Shown in pieces: positions 10,972-22,256 of a stretch of DNA of 64,000 nt. The position numbers and the translations under genes were made by a program. This DNA is from Rhytidiadelphus loreus. Taxonomy: Eukaryota; Streptophyta; Bryopsida; Hypnales; Hylocomiaceae. The stretch's first letter is position 1. Each line of letters starts with the position of its first letter. The stretch spans positions 45,612,760 through 45,676,759 of the forward strand of contig OX344762.1 of the NCBI GenBank assembly GCA_947034895.1, given 5' to 3'. The notes beneath the pieces were generated by a model. It worked only from the letters and a program-made list of their open reading frames with translations. It had not been told where the DNA came from and searched no databases.

Positions 10972-13298
10972 CGGGGGTGCTATTTTGTGAGCCTTGGAGC
11001 GTGAGCCCAAGAACCGTGAGCTTGTAAGCCTTGGAGTATGAGCCCAAGAGCTGTGAGCTTGTGAGTCTTCAAATTTAGAATTTTTTTGTTTTTTTGTTTT
11101 GGATTAGGACCTATTACTATGGATTAGGATGATGGTGTTTTGGAGGTTGATCTTGAAAAAAATTATGCAAATGGAAGATTCTTGATAACAAAATACAACA
11201 AGGAATATCATATACATCAAGAAATTCTTTGAAAGGTTAGGAGTTTGGAATTCTAAAAAAAGTTCAAAATTATTTTTATTAATATTATTATTATTATTTC
11301 ACAACTCCATCAACCCCTCTTGATATCTAATGGTCCCTTGGGTTTGAAGTTCTAAAAAATTTTATTTTTATTTTTTCAAATTTTATTTCCATGACTTTGT
11401 CTTATCTAAAAAACCCTCTCAGTACCAAAAGATTCCTTGGGGATTTCAGAGTGTGAGACTCAAAAAAATTATAAAATGATTTTTTTTTCAATTTTTTTTT
11501 CAATTTTTTTTCCTATTTTCATTACCTCTACAAACTTGTCTTGATACCAAAGGAACTATTGGAGGCTTTCAAAAAAGAATTTAGAAACTATAAAAATAAT
11601 AATAATAATAAATATAAAATAATTAATTTTTCTGTAACTTTGGCACCTCCAATATTCCTTTCGATACCGAGATATCATTTGTGTGTTAGGATTTGGGACT
11701 CTCAAACTAAATAATAATAATAATAATTTGTTGTTGAAAGTCCCAAACCCCAAACTCCCCAAACTTGCAAAAATATTAAAAAATTAAAGAACTAAAAAAA
11801 GTGTTGATTTGTTTTTGTTTTGTTTTTTGTAAAAGTCCCAAACTCCAAACCCCACAAAGCGTCTCTCTGTATCGAGAGTTTTTTTTTGAGGTGACAAAGT
11901 TGAATTTAAAAAATAAATTTAATTTTTAAATTTGGTTGGAAGTCCCAAACTCCAAACCCTAATAGAGGTCTCTCAGTACCAAGAGGGGTTTTAAAGGGTA
12001 ACAAAATCACGACAAAAAATTAAAACAAAAACAAAAAAGAAACTTATTTTGGGTTGAAAGTTCCAAACCTCAAATCCTGTCAAGGGTCTCTCGGTACCGA
12101 GAAACCCCTTGTGGAGTTTGGGGATTGGAAATATTAGGGGAAAATAATAAAATAAAAATATTTTTTTTAAATTATTTAAAATTATTGAATTTCTTTTGCA
12201 ACTTTGTCACCCCCCAAAAAACCTCTTGGTACAGAAAAGACCCTTGCTAGTAGGGTTGAAAGTTTGGATTTTTCAACCGAGTTTTTTTTTCTCAATTTTT
12301 TTTGGCGAATTTGCCACCTCAAAAATCTTCTTGGTACATAGAGACCCCTAGCAAGGTTTGGGAATTAAGACTTTCATTTTTTTTATAAATTTAATTAATT
12401 AATTAATTTTTTTTTAGAGTTTTTGTTCAAGACTTTGTCACCTTAAGAAACCTTTTCGGTACGAAGAGACCTCTTGTGGAGTTGAAAATTTAGGACTCTC
12501 AAAAAAATTTAAACCAAAAAAGAAAAAAAAAGAAAAAAAAGAAGAAGATAAATTATTGTTTTTTTTCTACAACTTAATCAGCCAAAGATATCCCTTTGAG
12601 TATTAAAAAATTCTTTTACTTATTTTCCTTTATCACAACTTTGTAATCCCTTAAAATCCCATTTTGTTACTGAAAGTCCCCCTTATGGAGTCTGGAGTTT
12701 CGTACTCTCAAAATTAAAAATTAAAAATTAAAAAAATCTATTATTTGTTTGTTTCCACAACTTTGCCATCTCAAGAATCCTCTTGCAGATTTTGGGGTAG
12801 GGGACTCCGAAAACACTTTTTTTTTTAATTTTCAAATTTTATTTTGAGTGTGTGAATGTGTGTCACAACTCCATCATCCCCCCCAAAAATTCTAGGCACT
12901 AAGAAGTCCCTTTGGGGGTTTGGGGGGTAAGACATTCTAAAAATTTCCTCGTTCTTATGAGATGGTGTTTATTGCGTGAGTCCTCCATCAATTGTCCAAA
13001 ATATTTGTTTTTCCTCAAAAGCTTGATCATGATCAAACATTTTTACAAGAAGAACAAAAATGGGTCTCGAGGTGGATTAAAGTTGTCGTCTGTCAACGTG
13101 CCAAGCCAAGCGCGGTGTACATGCCAGCAAGGCCCCATAATCATAGATTGACAGTCATAGGGATGAAAATCAAAATCAAAATTTTAAAAATGTCTCCATT
13201 TTTTCTTTGTTAGCCTCAAAAAATTTAATTTTTTTTAGTTGATGCTCCAAGCTCACAGCTCCTAAGCTTGTGCTTTAAGGCTCGCAAACTAGCATTGT
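10972..13298. mobile_element. Foldback-like element, 2.3 kb, carrying a tandem array
   Basis: The 11-bp direct repeat TGCCATTTACT flanks it exactly (10,961-10,971 and 13,299-13,309). Just inside are ~50-bp imperfect inverted ends rich in GTGAGC and AGCTTG: 10,978-11,070 on the left, with TGCTATTTTGTGAGCC, and 13,235-13,295 on the right, whose inverse is TGCTAGTTTGCGAGCC. The interior is a diverged array of ~115-bp units. There is no transposase frame. The duplication length fits a Mutator-like (MULE) or foldback type; which one is inference. Confidence 0.65.
11280..12950. repeat. Diverged tandem array, ~115-bp monomers, part inverted
   Basis: About 14 degenerate units. Each contains a variant of ACAACTTTGTCACC, then CTTGGTACCGAGAGACC, then a GTTTGGGGATT-GACTCTC block, separated by A/T-rich homopolymer spacers. 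Examples are near 11,393, 11,634, 12,190, 12,300, 12,430, 12,640, 12,750 and 12,860. Between about 11,740 and 12,080 the units run in the opposite direction (AAAGTCCCAAACTCCAAACC), and a head-to-head junction lies near 12,095. Open frames in it are spurious. Confidence 0.8.
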
Positions 13299-13309
13299 TG
13301 CCATTTACT

Positions 13310-15594
13310 AAAGGCAATTTGCCTACATTGTTTAGTTCTGTCGTGTTTCATTGTAAAATTATTTGAAACTATTCAGATATATTAGAAATATTCATTAAGT
13401 GGTTGAGACTTTCATTTAGAATTTGGATATTGTATTGTGATTTTGTAATTCCTTAAAAAATTATAAAGCGATACTCCAAAATAGTGATGGTGAACCTTGA
13501 AAGTTGGTTCAAAATTTGACAAATAAACAATTAGATCAACCTAACACCAAGATATTCTTAGACCTTGTTGATTTTGCATGTGTCATGATTTCATATTCAT
13601 AATGTCATGTGTCATTGTTTCATATTTTGAGTCTCGTATTTAAGATATTGTGTTTCTTCAACTCCATCCTTTGGTCTAGTTCCTACCCTCCTTGTACCCC
13701 AATTTGGCTCTTTAAACATGTATTTCTATTTCAATCTAAATCTAAGTGCCCATAAAGGAATTTTGAACAACTATATTGTGTCTTCTTTATATTGGGTGTT
13801 GCCACCTTATGAAAAAATGGGCAAAAATTTAATCTACTGTATACTTGATATTGTGAAAGATGTGTTGGTGTCCTAACCTTGAATTTTGAACAACTTTATT
13901 TGTTAAGTTAGTTTTTTAAGATGAATTTCCTACTTTTAGTAGAAAATTTCCAAATCCAAGTCAATCCAAATATTCAAGGCTTAGAAGTCATTACTATGAG
14001 GACATACACTTAGGTTAATAACTTAACGTGGATAAACCCAAAATCACACCCTACCTAAAATTGCCAAAATCAATATGTATATATGTTGAAGAAACGACTT
14101 CATCACCTCTACAAAAAAAAACTTGAATCCTTCATAATTTTTGCGTACGGTAGCCAAATGCCGCGTTCTTTGGTGCATTGAAACCTCCTCTCACTTCCCA
14201 ACAAGAAAATAAATGAAATTTTGAACAGTCTAATAATAGTAATAGTAGGCACAGTAGCAAAAAGTGATGGTTCAATTAGGGGCCCACCTTAGAGCTTATG
14301 AGCCACGTCATCAAATAATGCAGAAAAGGAAGATTAATGGCATCATAACTTCTGGAATTGCTGCTCTCATGCTCTCACTGGATCTGGCTGTGCCATGTCA
14401 GCACCAATAATTGACAACAGGATTGGAACTTGGCTTCCCCAAGAGATGGCACCTGTGATAGATCTGGAATATTCCGGCGGGCTTAGGGCCCATTTCAACC
14501 AAAAAGTCATTATTATTGTTTTACAGTACTCATTTCTTTTGGACTTTTTGAAGTGGACACATGGTACTGTTATGAAACTCCATATGACAAGGCTGGAATC
14601 AAATTTCCTGTTGTTTCAGGTGAGTGTGCTACAGAAGAAAGAAAGAAAGAAAGAATAAATAAATTTCAGTGAAATGCCTGTAAATAAACCCATAATTATA
14701 TCAGAATTTTTTTTTCCATACAAAATATTGATTGACTCAATATCAATTTGAAATGGTGACGATGATAGTAAATAAACAATTATTGCCAATGTTTGACATA
14801 AAGTAATCCTCGATAAAATCTCAATATCCTACGTTTATAAATTCTAAAAAATGGATAAAATTTTAATTTATAGTCCCCTTTTTTACAAAAGAATTGTTTA
14901 ATGGCAAGTTTGTGAGTATTTTCCAATTTTTGACACACAAAATTTTAAAATTAAATTGCTTGTGGAAGATTGGAGTTTATTTTTTAGGTTGCCAAATCCT
15001 CACTCACTTCACATCTTGGCTAATAAATCACTTTGAATAAAAAAGATTGAACCCACATAGCTAGGTGTCAAATTTATCCTTACCATAAAGATAAAATTTA
15101 TTACCTTATGTTGACACCTACAAAATAGGAAGAGACATTTCATTTCTTGCGTAAGAACTTGAGTGTAAGAAAAACATATTGCCACATACAATGACTAATT
15201 CATCAAGAGGGAGCCATTGGGACTTTGTCAACAGTTGGCAAGTTGGCATGTGTGGTTACTGTGTAGATAGCTAGAGTGTAGGTGGATTTACCTAGACTTT
15301 AGAGAAAATTTTACATTGTTGAGTTTAGTTTTATTAAGTGAAGTAGTCATGAAGATGAAGATATTTTCGTGCAATCCTTGAGTCCATGGTGAAAACCAAT
15401 TGGATTCTTCTAATTTGTGAATAGGAGGTGTATGATATATATTTTTTGAATGCACTAATTTTTATTTTTTATTTTTGACAAATTGTAATAATTGACAATA
15501 GTTCATTTCAAATATTTTACCATCCAATCATGTAAGACACATTTTTCCATTAATATTTAATTTATCACCTTAGATAAATTTTGAATGATTCATT
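13310..15594. other. AT-rich spacer with one possible exon relic
   Basis: Mostly AT-rich DNA without recognised elements. At about 14,565-14,628 the plus strand reads ETPYDKAGIKFPVVS and is followed by CAG|GTGAGT, a good splice donor. The 14,330-14,500 segment is also less AT-rich. This could be a decayed exon of an unidentified enzyme gene. No flanking exons are apparent, so I make no functional call. Confidence 0.25.
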
Positions 15595-15598
15595 TCAA

Positions 15599-15784
15599 AT
15601 GCCATATTTAACTACTTTTGGACTTTTGAAAGTCCATAATTATTAATGATCATTGGAAGATCCCATAATGATCATAAAGAAATCTATACAAACATTGAGA
15701 GGTCTCACAATGTTATTACCCCGTGATCTTCAAACGTTTAGTCCAAAATTCATTAAATAGTCAAAAAGTAGTTAAATGTGGCAT
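15599..15784 (+). mobile_element. MITE family H, copy 1 (4-bp target duplication TCAA)
   Basis: 186 bp. Terminal inverted repeats are ATGCCATATTTAACTACTTT and the inverse of ATGCCACATTTAACTACTTT. It is flanked by TCAA on both sides. The body (CATTGAGAGGTCTCACAATG, ATGATCAT) is shared in reverse orientation with copy 2 at 26,746-26,952. It is non-coding. Confidence 0.8.
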
Positions 15785-15788
15785 TCAA

Positions 15789-18721
15789 CTCTTGAAAGTA
15801 AAAAAGTAGCTACTTGGATTCATTTTTAAAAATTATTTAAAGTGGTAATTTTGTATGATTTTATGTGATTTCAAATTATTGTTGACATTAGGACTTTTTT
15901 TCATTTTTTATGAAGGGCCAAAGTGGTGATATAAAATGTTATAGTGGTGCTTCAAATTTCAACATTCATCCATATATTGGATAGAAAATATCACATTAGC
16001 ACATAATTATGACATTTGCATAATTTTGTTTTCATCCACAATCTGGCAATTTCATCCATTTTGTTTTTAATTTTAATTTTCTGGTGAAAACTTAATTATT
16101 TGTTGCCATTTTTTAGCCTATTTATTATTTTTTAATGCAATCTCACCCTACAATGCCCTAGTTGACAAAAAAAACTGGTTGATACAAAAAGGTGATACCT
16201 TGGGATATTAACTCCTAAAGGACAAACATGCAATTGAAAATTTAGATTGGTGCAAACAATGAATACCTTTGTCTGAAAACCCCCACTTTGATTAGATTCC
16301 AAGATGAAAAGCTAGCATGCTTGTAATAATGCAAATTTCTTGAATATCATCAAAATACAAAGGTTAGTAAGGAAAAAAGAACTACCTGAATTTGCGTCTA
16401 TAGGTCTTTTGTAGAGGTCTTGGTAGGGGCAAAGGTGGAGGTCATCCTGGTAGCTTCTAACATGCAAGGGAGATTGGCAAGGAGAGGACAATAGGGAAGG
16501 GAAGGGTTTATAACAAAGGAGGCTTGGAGAAAGGGGCTTAAAGAGGAAGGTATTTGACAAGGGGACTTTAGTCCTATCTATGTTGCTCTATTGTGAATGA
16601 CGCATAGAGTTGCTACAAGGAGAGAACTATTATGAGTGGATAGAATTGCGATGGATTTTTATTTAAAATTTTCAATTCTATTCAAAATTTATGAGATATA
16701 GGAATCCTATCACATTGATATATGATGTACTTGGCAATTGACACAACATAAAGGCCATGCATTTCTTGAATGTAATAGTCAAAAAAATAAATTGTAAACC
16801 ACAGTTGCAAGCTCATACAAGTAAGAGGAAAAACTATCAATGTAAATTCTCTTCTCAAGACTCAAACTAGAAGCAATAATTAGTAGGTGGCACAAAATGG
16901 GAGGCCAAAGTTTCAATTCTTATAACTTCACACACCTCAAACTACAAATTCAATGCATTGTGGGATTTGCATTGTTGGTGAGGAAATATTGTAGCTTCAC
17001 CACACTCTCTTATCATTACTTTCAAGTAAAATATAAAGAAGGTGAAATCATGTGCCTAGATAGAAAGGGAAAGGAATAAGTTCATCTCTATTATTTCAAT
17101 TTCTACATTTCAAATATCTTGTTGCAATGCTTCTATCTATTTTCTAACATTTAGTCTATTCTATCCACTCGCATTTCTAGTTACTTATTTACATCTTGCT
17201 AACTATTTGGAGGTCCCCTAGATGGAGTTCCCGATTGCAAACAAGGGATGCTAGCACTAGCACTATATTGATACTAGAAATATAGTCAACTTCACCAATT
17301 GTTACCACTTCACTACATCCCCCACAACAACAAAGTCCATCTAATCTTGAATTGTGACCACAAACATTGTTACATCTTTCAAATCATTAGACACTATAAT
17401 TCCAACTTTTTGGATTTACCTAAGAAGTTGTTAAAGGGATGGGGAGGGAGTCTAATTGCCGAAAGATCTTTGAAGATAGTTTATATGATTTTGATATTGT
17501 TGATTATGAAAGAACGTTGGAAGATTCATGGTAGCCTCTTGAGTGCATGTATATAACAACCACTTCTTGGAAACGAAAAATAGAATAAAGGAAAGAGGTA
17601 TTGTTAATCTTGCAAGAGAAGGAAGAGATGCATTGTACGTCAACAGACTGGTAGAGGGAGTGGAACAGAAGAGGCTCCAACATGGAACTCTAACGGCAAG
17701 GAACAATAGGGAGAAAGAAAATGGTAGCGGGCTAGAAAGTGCCTAATAGCAATTGGGGGTACAAGAACAATAGGGAGAAAGGAAATGGTGGTGGGCTAGA
17801 GAGTGCCTACTTGCAATTGGGGGTACAAGGTGGCAGTTTGGCAAGTGACTTTGTGGGAGATTAGGAGGTGGCTAGTTAGGAGAGGAAAGGCTGAAAGAAG
17901 TAGTTGGTGGACTAAATGGGGAAGGTGGAGAGTAAAATCAAAGGGCTTCTATCATGGAAGTGACACTATGAAGATAAATGTATGCAAAGTTGATACACTT
18001 AGGGATGGAAATATGTTGGGTGACTTTATTGATTGCATTGACAATGACAAAGATAGGTATGATATTTTGTAGTAGAATAACCTCCACAAGGATGACAAAA
18101 TAGAATAGCCACCCATATACCCTTGTAGTACAATGAAAGTGATAGTTCGTGGATGGAGTGGAAAATAGTGATGAATAGGATGATGATGGAGAATTTGATG
18201 GTATTGATGGAGACTCCAATGGCATCAAACATTTGTATGAAGATGGCACATGAAGTACAAATCATATATTGTATGATCCTAAGTCTTCTAATCTTACGAA
18301 AAAAATTGCTTGGATTATTTGTAATTTTATAGCCTTTCCATGTTCTACAAGTTATTGAATTAGAGACCAATTGGTATGCCATAAATATTGGTCAGGATGG
18401 AAAATGCATGGAGGGTAAAGATTGGGAGGACTTGATAGAATTTGGTTTAAAGGCATTTTTAGAGGTACTTTTATACATGGGCATTAGAAGGCAATGTCAT
18501 AGCTCACATGAAAGCACAAATCCCACTTTTAGGTGTAAAAGTGATGTAAAACACCTTAAATGACTCGTGTATCATTCCTAAAGGATCTTGCTCGTAGTTT
18601 CCTCAAAATTTCGGGTATAAAAATACAGAAAAACACAAAATAACTCAAGGCAAAGGAATCTGGATTTTCAAACTAGGAACTGCACTTCCTTATCCTACTC
18701 CTCCTAAACTTCCTTCTCTTC
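15789..18721. other. AT-rich spacer with undetermined relics
   Basis: A lone TTAACTCCTAAAGGAC terminus at about 16,206 suggests a broken TTAA element. From about 17,200 to 18,560 base composition is slightly higher in G and both strands have medium-sized frames (17,803-18,072 plus; 18,026-18,382 minus) with no domain I recognise. This may be a decayed transposon gene. Confidence 0.3.
17701..17828. repeat. 64-bp tandem duplication
   Basis: Two head-to-tail units, 17,701-17,764 and 17,765-17,828. Both begin GAACAATAGGGAGAAAG and end AATTGGGGGTACAA, with a handful of substitutions between them. Confidence 0.9.
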
Positions 18722-19656
18722 TTAACCCCTAAAAGACCAAGGCCTTTTTTCTGCCAGAAAACACTCAGAACTGCCATATCTATAGCAAGGAGTAAACAAA
18801 ATTGGAAATTGTTTTATTTTCATATCTAACCATAGGATTTTACACCTAACTAGTATGAGAGTGTGTGGAAAAAATTTCAGAATTTTTGACCGCTCAGATT
18901 GCAAGATATTTGCGTTTAAAGTGGAAATAACAAGTTTTTCAGCACATTGTGGGACTAGATTTTTTGACTTTGAACATTTTTAACTTAAAATTTTTGCACT
19001 AAAGAATCTTGAGCTTTAAATTTTTATAGTGTAGAATTGAGTTGAGGGTCTAGGTATAAATTTTTTATTTTTATTTTTTAAATTATCATCCTTAAAAGAA
19101 TTGTTAAGTAGAAGTAGGTATGAGATAGAAGGAAAATCTAAAATACTCATATATTTTAGATGGAATTAAAATGCACTAATCCCAACGGTGAGATTGTTCT
19201 AGCAAGTAAATCAGACCATGCAAAAAAAAAATTGAAAAATTTGAAAAATTGCATTCAGAAATGAACCCTTCAAGTTATTTTTTTCAAGATGCTCTAATTG
19301 CCCAAAAAACAAGAATGTTATAACTTTCTCATAATATATCCAAATGAAATGAATTAAAGATTTTGAAATAGACAAAAATATAATCTATGAGAAGAAATAA
19401 AATTAAGAATAAAATCCAAATTTTTGTCCATTTTTTGGGGCTGCCCGAGCTGCCCGCCATCCCCTCATTTGAGCTTATTTGGTCATAACTATTGTTCCTA
19501 GGCACCGATTTTGAAAAAAATTATATTTCCACAAAGCTAATCTACTTTTATATCTCCAAAAAAAAATTCAAAATATTAGGAGAAAATTTCAGCCCGTAGG
19601 TACCTGCCCGAAAATGCATTTGTCCCCCGAAGGGACAATGGTCCTTTAGGGGTTAA
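18722..19656 (+). mobile_element. TTAA element family C, copy 1 (935 bp)
   Basis: TTAA at both ends. Terminal inverted repeats CCCCTAAAAGACCA and the inverse of CCCCTAAAGGACCA. A GC-rich block, CTGCCCGAGCTGCCCG, sits near 19,441. It is closely similar to copy 2 at 49,908-50,852 throughout. It contains the shared motif TGACCGC-N3-GATTG at 18,887. No intact transposase, so it is non-autonomous. Confidence 0.85.
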
Positions 19657-20834
19657 GTCAATTAACCACCATATTGTAACTTCACAAACCAAAGGTGTAA
19701 TGGGTTTGTCTCATCCTCATACACAATTATAAACTCCTTATCCCATCACGCGGAAGCGGATTCGGGAGGAGTGTCATTATCATGTACCTTTTCCGGATCC
19801 GAATCTGATGATCTTGGTAACCAAAGTAACCAATGACAATAGTTTAACCTCTATATCAGAGGGTTCCGCTCTTGGATTTGAGGAAGGGAACGTATACCCT
19901 ACCCTTCAATAGATTAAAGTGACTGAAGTTTCACTAATCAACACATAAACATACATACGAGAACCGGGATGCATTCTTCCTCACAACCAGCCAGGAAATT
20001 ACTCCAAACTAGTAGGTCACTCAAGAAACCTCCACAATCCTCTCTTACTACAACGACAGACCTTATCCGAACAAAATCCCAAGAGTCAAATCTGGTACCT
20101 TGATAACTAGGGGATTCCAACTATCTTCCTATTTCTCTCTCTTGGATTCAATAGAACCTCTCAGACGTAGGCTAGCATTTATCCTTCACTCCCGAGAGAT
20201 AAACCCAATCTATGAATGGCTATCATGCTCAGAAGACACTTGAGAAACTTCAACAGCTAGAACTCCCTCCTAATACACAAAGATTTACCAACCAAATTCT
20301 AATACTCTTGAAATCGGATCTAGACAGAATTCGGGGGATTCCTTCTCTTTTCAACACTTTGCAAAGACCACCTATCCGCACATGCAATACTAGCACTATA
20401 AGGCATACCAATTACAAAGCCAAGACTTTTCAAACCAACTTTTATGAAATGGAATTTTGTAATTCAATTTGCAAAAGATAAGGAAACCATAAATAAGAAC
20501 ACCCGGGGCTTCCAACTAATTTCAACCCCTAAATACTAACTCCCAAGAATCCTAAAAGGCCCCAAAGATTAAAAAAAGGAGAAGACAGGAGACTGACAAG
20601 TGTCTTCCATATCCTTCTGAGCTGACTAGCCTACCATCCGATCCGATCCGCAAAACGTGGATCCTATGCGAAAAATCCGGAAGACTGCAGTCTAACTGCA
20701 GTTATAAGTGCATGTTTCTAAAAACACTTAACTAACTGTCTACTTTCTATCAAAAACTTAGGTTTTTCTCTAACTAAGTTGGAGTTAACTTAAGAAACTT
20801 TCCCTAACTACCTTAGATTGACTAAAGCTAACTA
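19657..20834. other. Lower-AT tract beside element C1, unassigned
   Basis: About 1.2 kb with repeated GGATCCG, ATCCGGA and CGGATT words and little similarity to the surrounding MITEs. Frames on either strand (19,938-20,120 minus; 20,212-20,481 plus) show no domain. It may be the 3' UTR or intron of the short minus-strand coding tail that follows, or part of an unrecognised retroelement. I see no LTR pair. Confidence 0.3.
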
Positions 20835-21053
20835 TTACTTCTTTGCCCGATTTTGAGAAGGTTCCTCGGATTTTACAACCCCTTTCCTTGGCGGTTGCTT
20901 TCTGCTGACTGGTGGCTTTTCCTTGGCTGTCACCTTACTTTTTGATGAAGTCAGAGTCTTTTCCTTGAAACTTGTGGGAGAAATCGTCACAGGTTCCGAA
21001 TCCTCATCTGATCCGGATTCAGAGTCTGATTTCGATCCGGTTCCAATTTCCAG
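20835..21053 (-). pseudogene. Ser/Asp/Glu- and Lys-rich C-terminal coding tail
   Basis: An uninterrupted ~72-codon minus frame ends in TAA at 20,835-20,837. It reads SKSDSESGSDEDSE, followed by a lysine/proline-rich stretch (KEKPPVSRKQPPRKG) and ends NRAKK. Acidic-then-basic disordered tails occur in many nuclear and transposon proteins. An in-frame stop lies directly upstream (21,054-21,056), so it is either a final exon or a fragment. It runs opposite to the piggyBac relic next to it. Function unknown. Confidence 0.4.
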
Positions 21054-21235
21054 TTATGGCCAGAAATTTTAATTCCCATTTTTAACCTATTTATCATCTT
21101 ACTATTACTCTCATAGTAATGGAATGTTAAATGTAGGAATGTTCCTAAATTATACATTTGACCAACGAATTTTTTTGCTAATACTCCCAAATTGTTCCTA
21201 CTTTCTACCTAACGAACCCACATTCTTCATTTTGG

Positions 21236-22256
21236 TGTATGACAGGCAACCTACTTGCAAGCCATATTGGCATAAGAAAAGGTCCATATTTCATTGTCCA
21301 ATTATCTCAAACATCATGACTAGGGAGAGATTTGAAGCTCTGTTGAAATGATTGTACATTATTAATCTTTTGGAAACTTATGAGTGAGACAAAAATTTAT
21401 TAGATTATGACAAAATGAAAAAAGTTCAATGATTGCTAAATGCCATTTGAGATTCATGCCAAGGGACTTGGCACTTCAAAAAACATACAACAATAGATGA
21501 GATGATGATGAGATATAAAGGCTCACAATTTCCTTTATGGAAATATATGCCTTAGAAACATAAAAAATGGAACATAAAAGTTTGGATATTTAACAAATTT
21601 TAATTTGTTTTGAAGTTGTTTTGAATTTTGAAATTTATTGTAGAAAATTCATAGCAATAGGAGTACTTGCAACCTGGGGATCAATATTAGCGCAAAATGT
21701 GGTGTTGAATTTATTAGTGGGCCATTAAGGAAAGGTTCATGTCATAACAATGGATAACTATTTGACTCTTATTTTACTATTCAAGAGTTTATTGGAGAGA
21801 GGCATTTATGCCATAGGAACTCTAGGCACAAATTGAATCATAAAAATACCATTGTTATTGAAGAATACTAAATCTTTTGCACAAAGTGCTTAAGGGACAT
21901 TGGAATGGTATATGCATGACTGAAGAACCTTGAGTTGTGTTGTTTGGAAAGATATGCATACTCTTCCTATTCAATTTCTAGTGGAATTTTACATAGTCAC
22001 TATACTTGAAAGGAATGGTGCAATGAAGGAGAGGATCCAAACTTCTCTCATTTATTTGGAATATACAACTCATGTGTGTAGTGTGGATGCCACAAACCGA
22101 TTTTGCGCTTCATATTACTCTCAAAATCAGTTCCACAAATGGTGGCACCATGTTTTTTTAATTCTCTTGGACATGAGAGTGGTGAACATGTTTGTCATTT
22201 ATGTTCATGAGTGCAAAAACAATGAAGAAAGGAAGAGACCAATAACACATCTCTAA
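21236..22256 (+). pseudogene. Decayed piggyBac-type transposase (DDE_Tnp_1_7), relic 1
   Basis: Read through frameshifts and stops, the plus strand follows the piggyBac catalytic domain in order. MTRERFEALLK is near 21,318. IDEMMMRYKG (first Asp) is near 21,495 and is followed by YMP-KH-KWNIKVW. MDNYLTLILLFKSLLERGIY (second Asp, near 21,748) leads to AIGTLGTN. VVWKDMHTLP (third Asp) is near 21,938. VDATNRF (fourth Asp, near 22,084) is followed by KWWHHVFLILLDMRVVNMF. At least three frame changes and several stops make it non-functional. PiggyBac transposases cut and paste at TTAA, matching the many TTAA-flanked elements here. A cysteine-rich tail is not evident. Confidence 0.85.

Noticed and set aside
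11280..12950. Centromeric satellite
   Set aside because: The units are heavily diverged and partly inverted, and they are enclosed by inverted ends with a target-site-like duplication. A transposable element fits better.
17200..18560. hAT transposase relic
   Set aside because: Medium-sized frames and a few suggestive words were seen, but neither the dimerisation domain nor the catalytic blocks could be traced.
19657..20834. LTR retrotransposon
   Set aside because: No pair of long direct repeats, primer-binding site, or gag/pol motif could be found in or around it.
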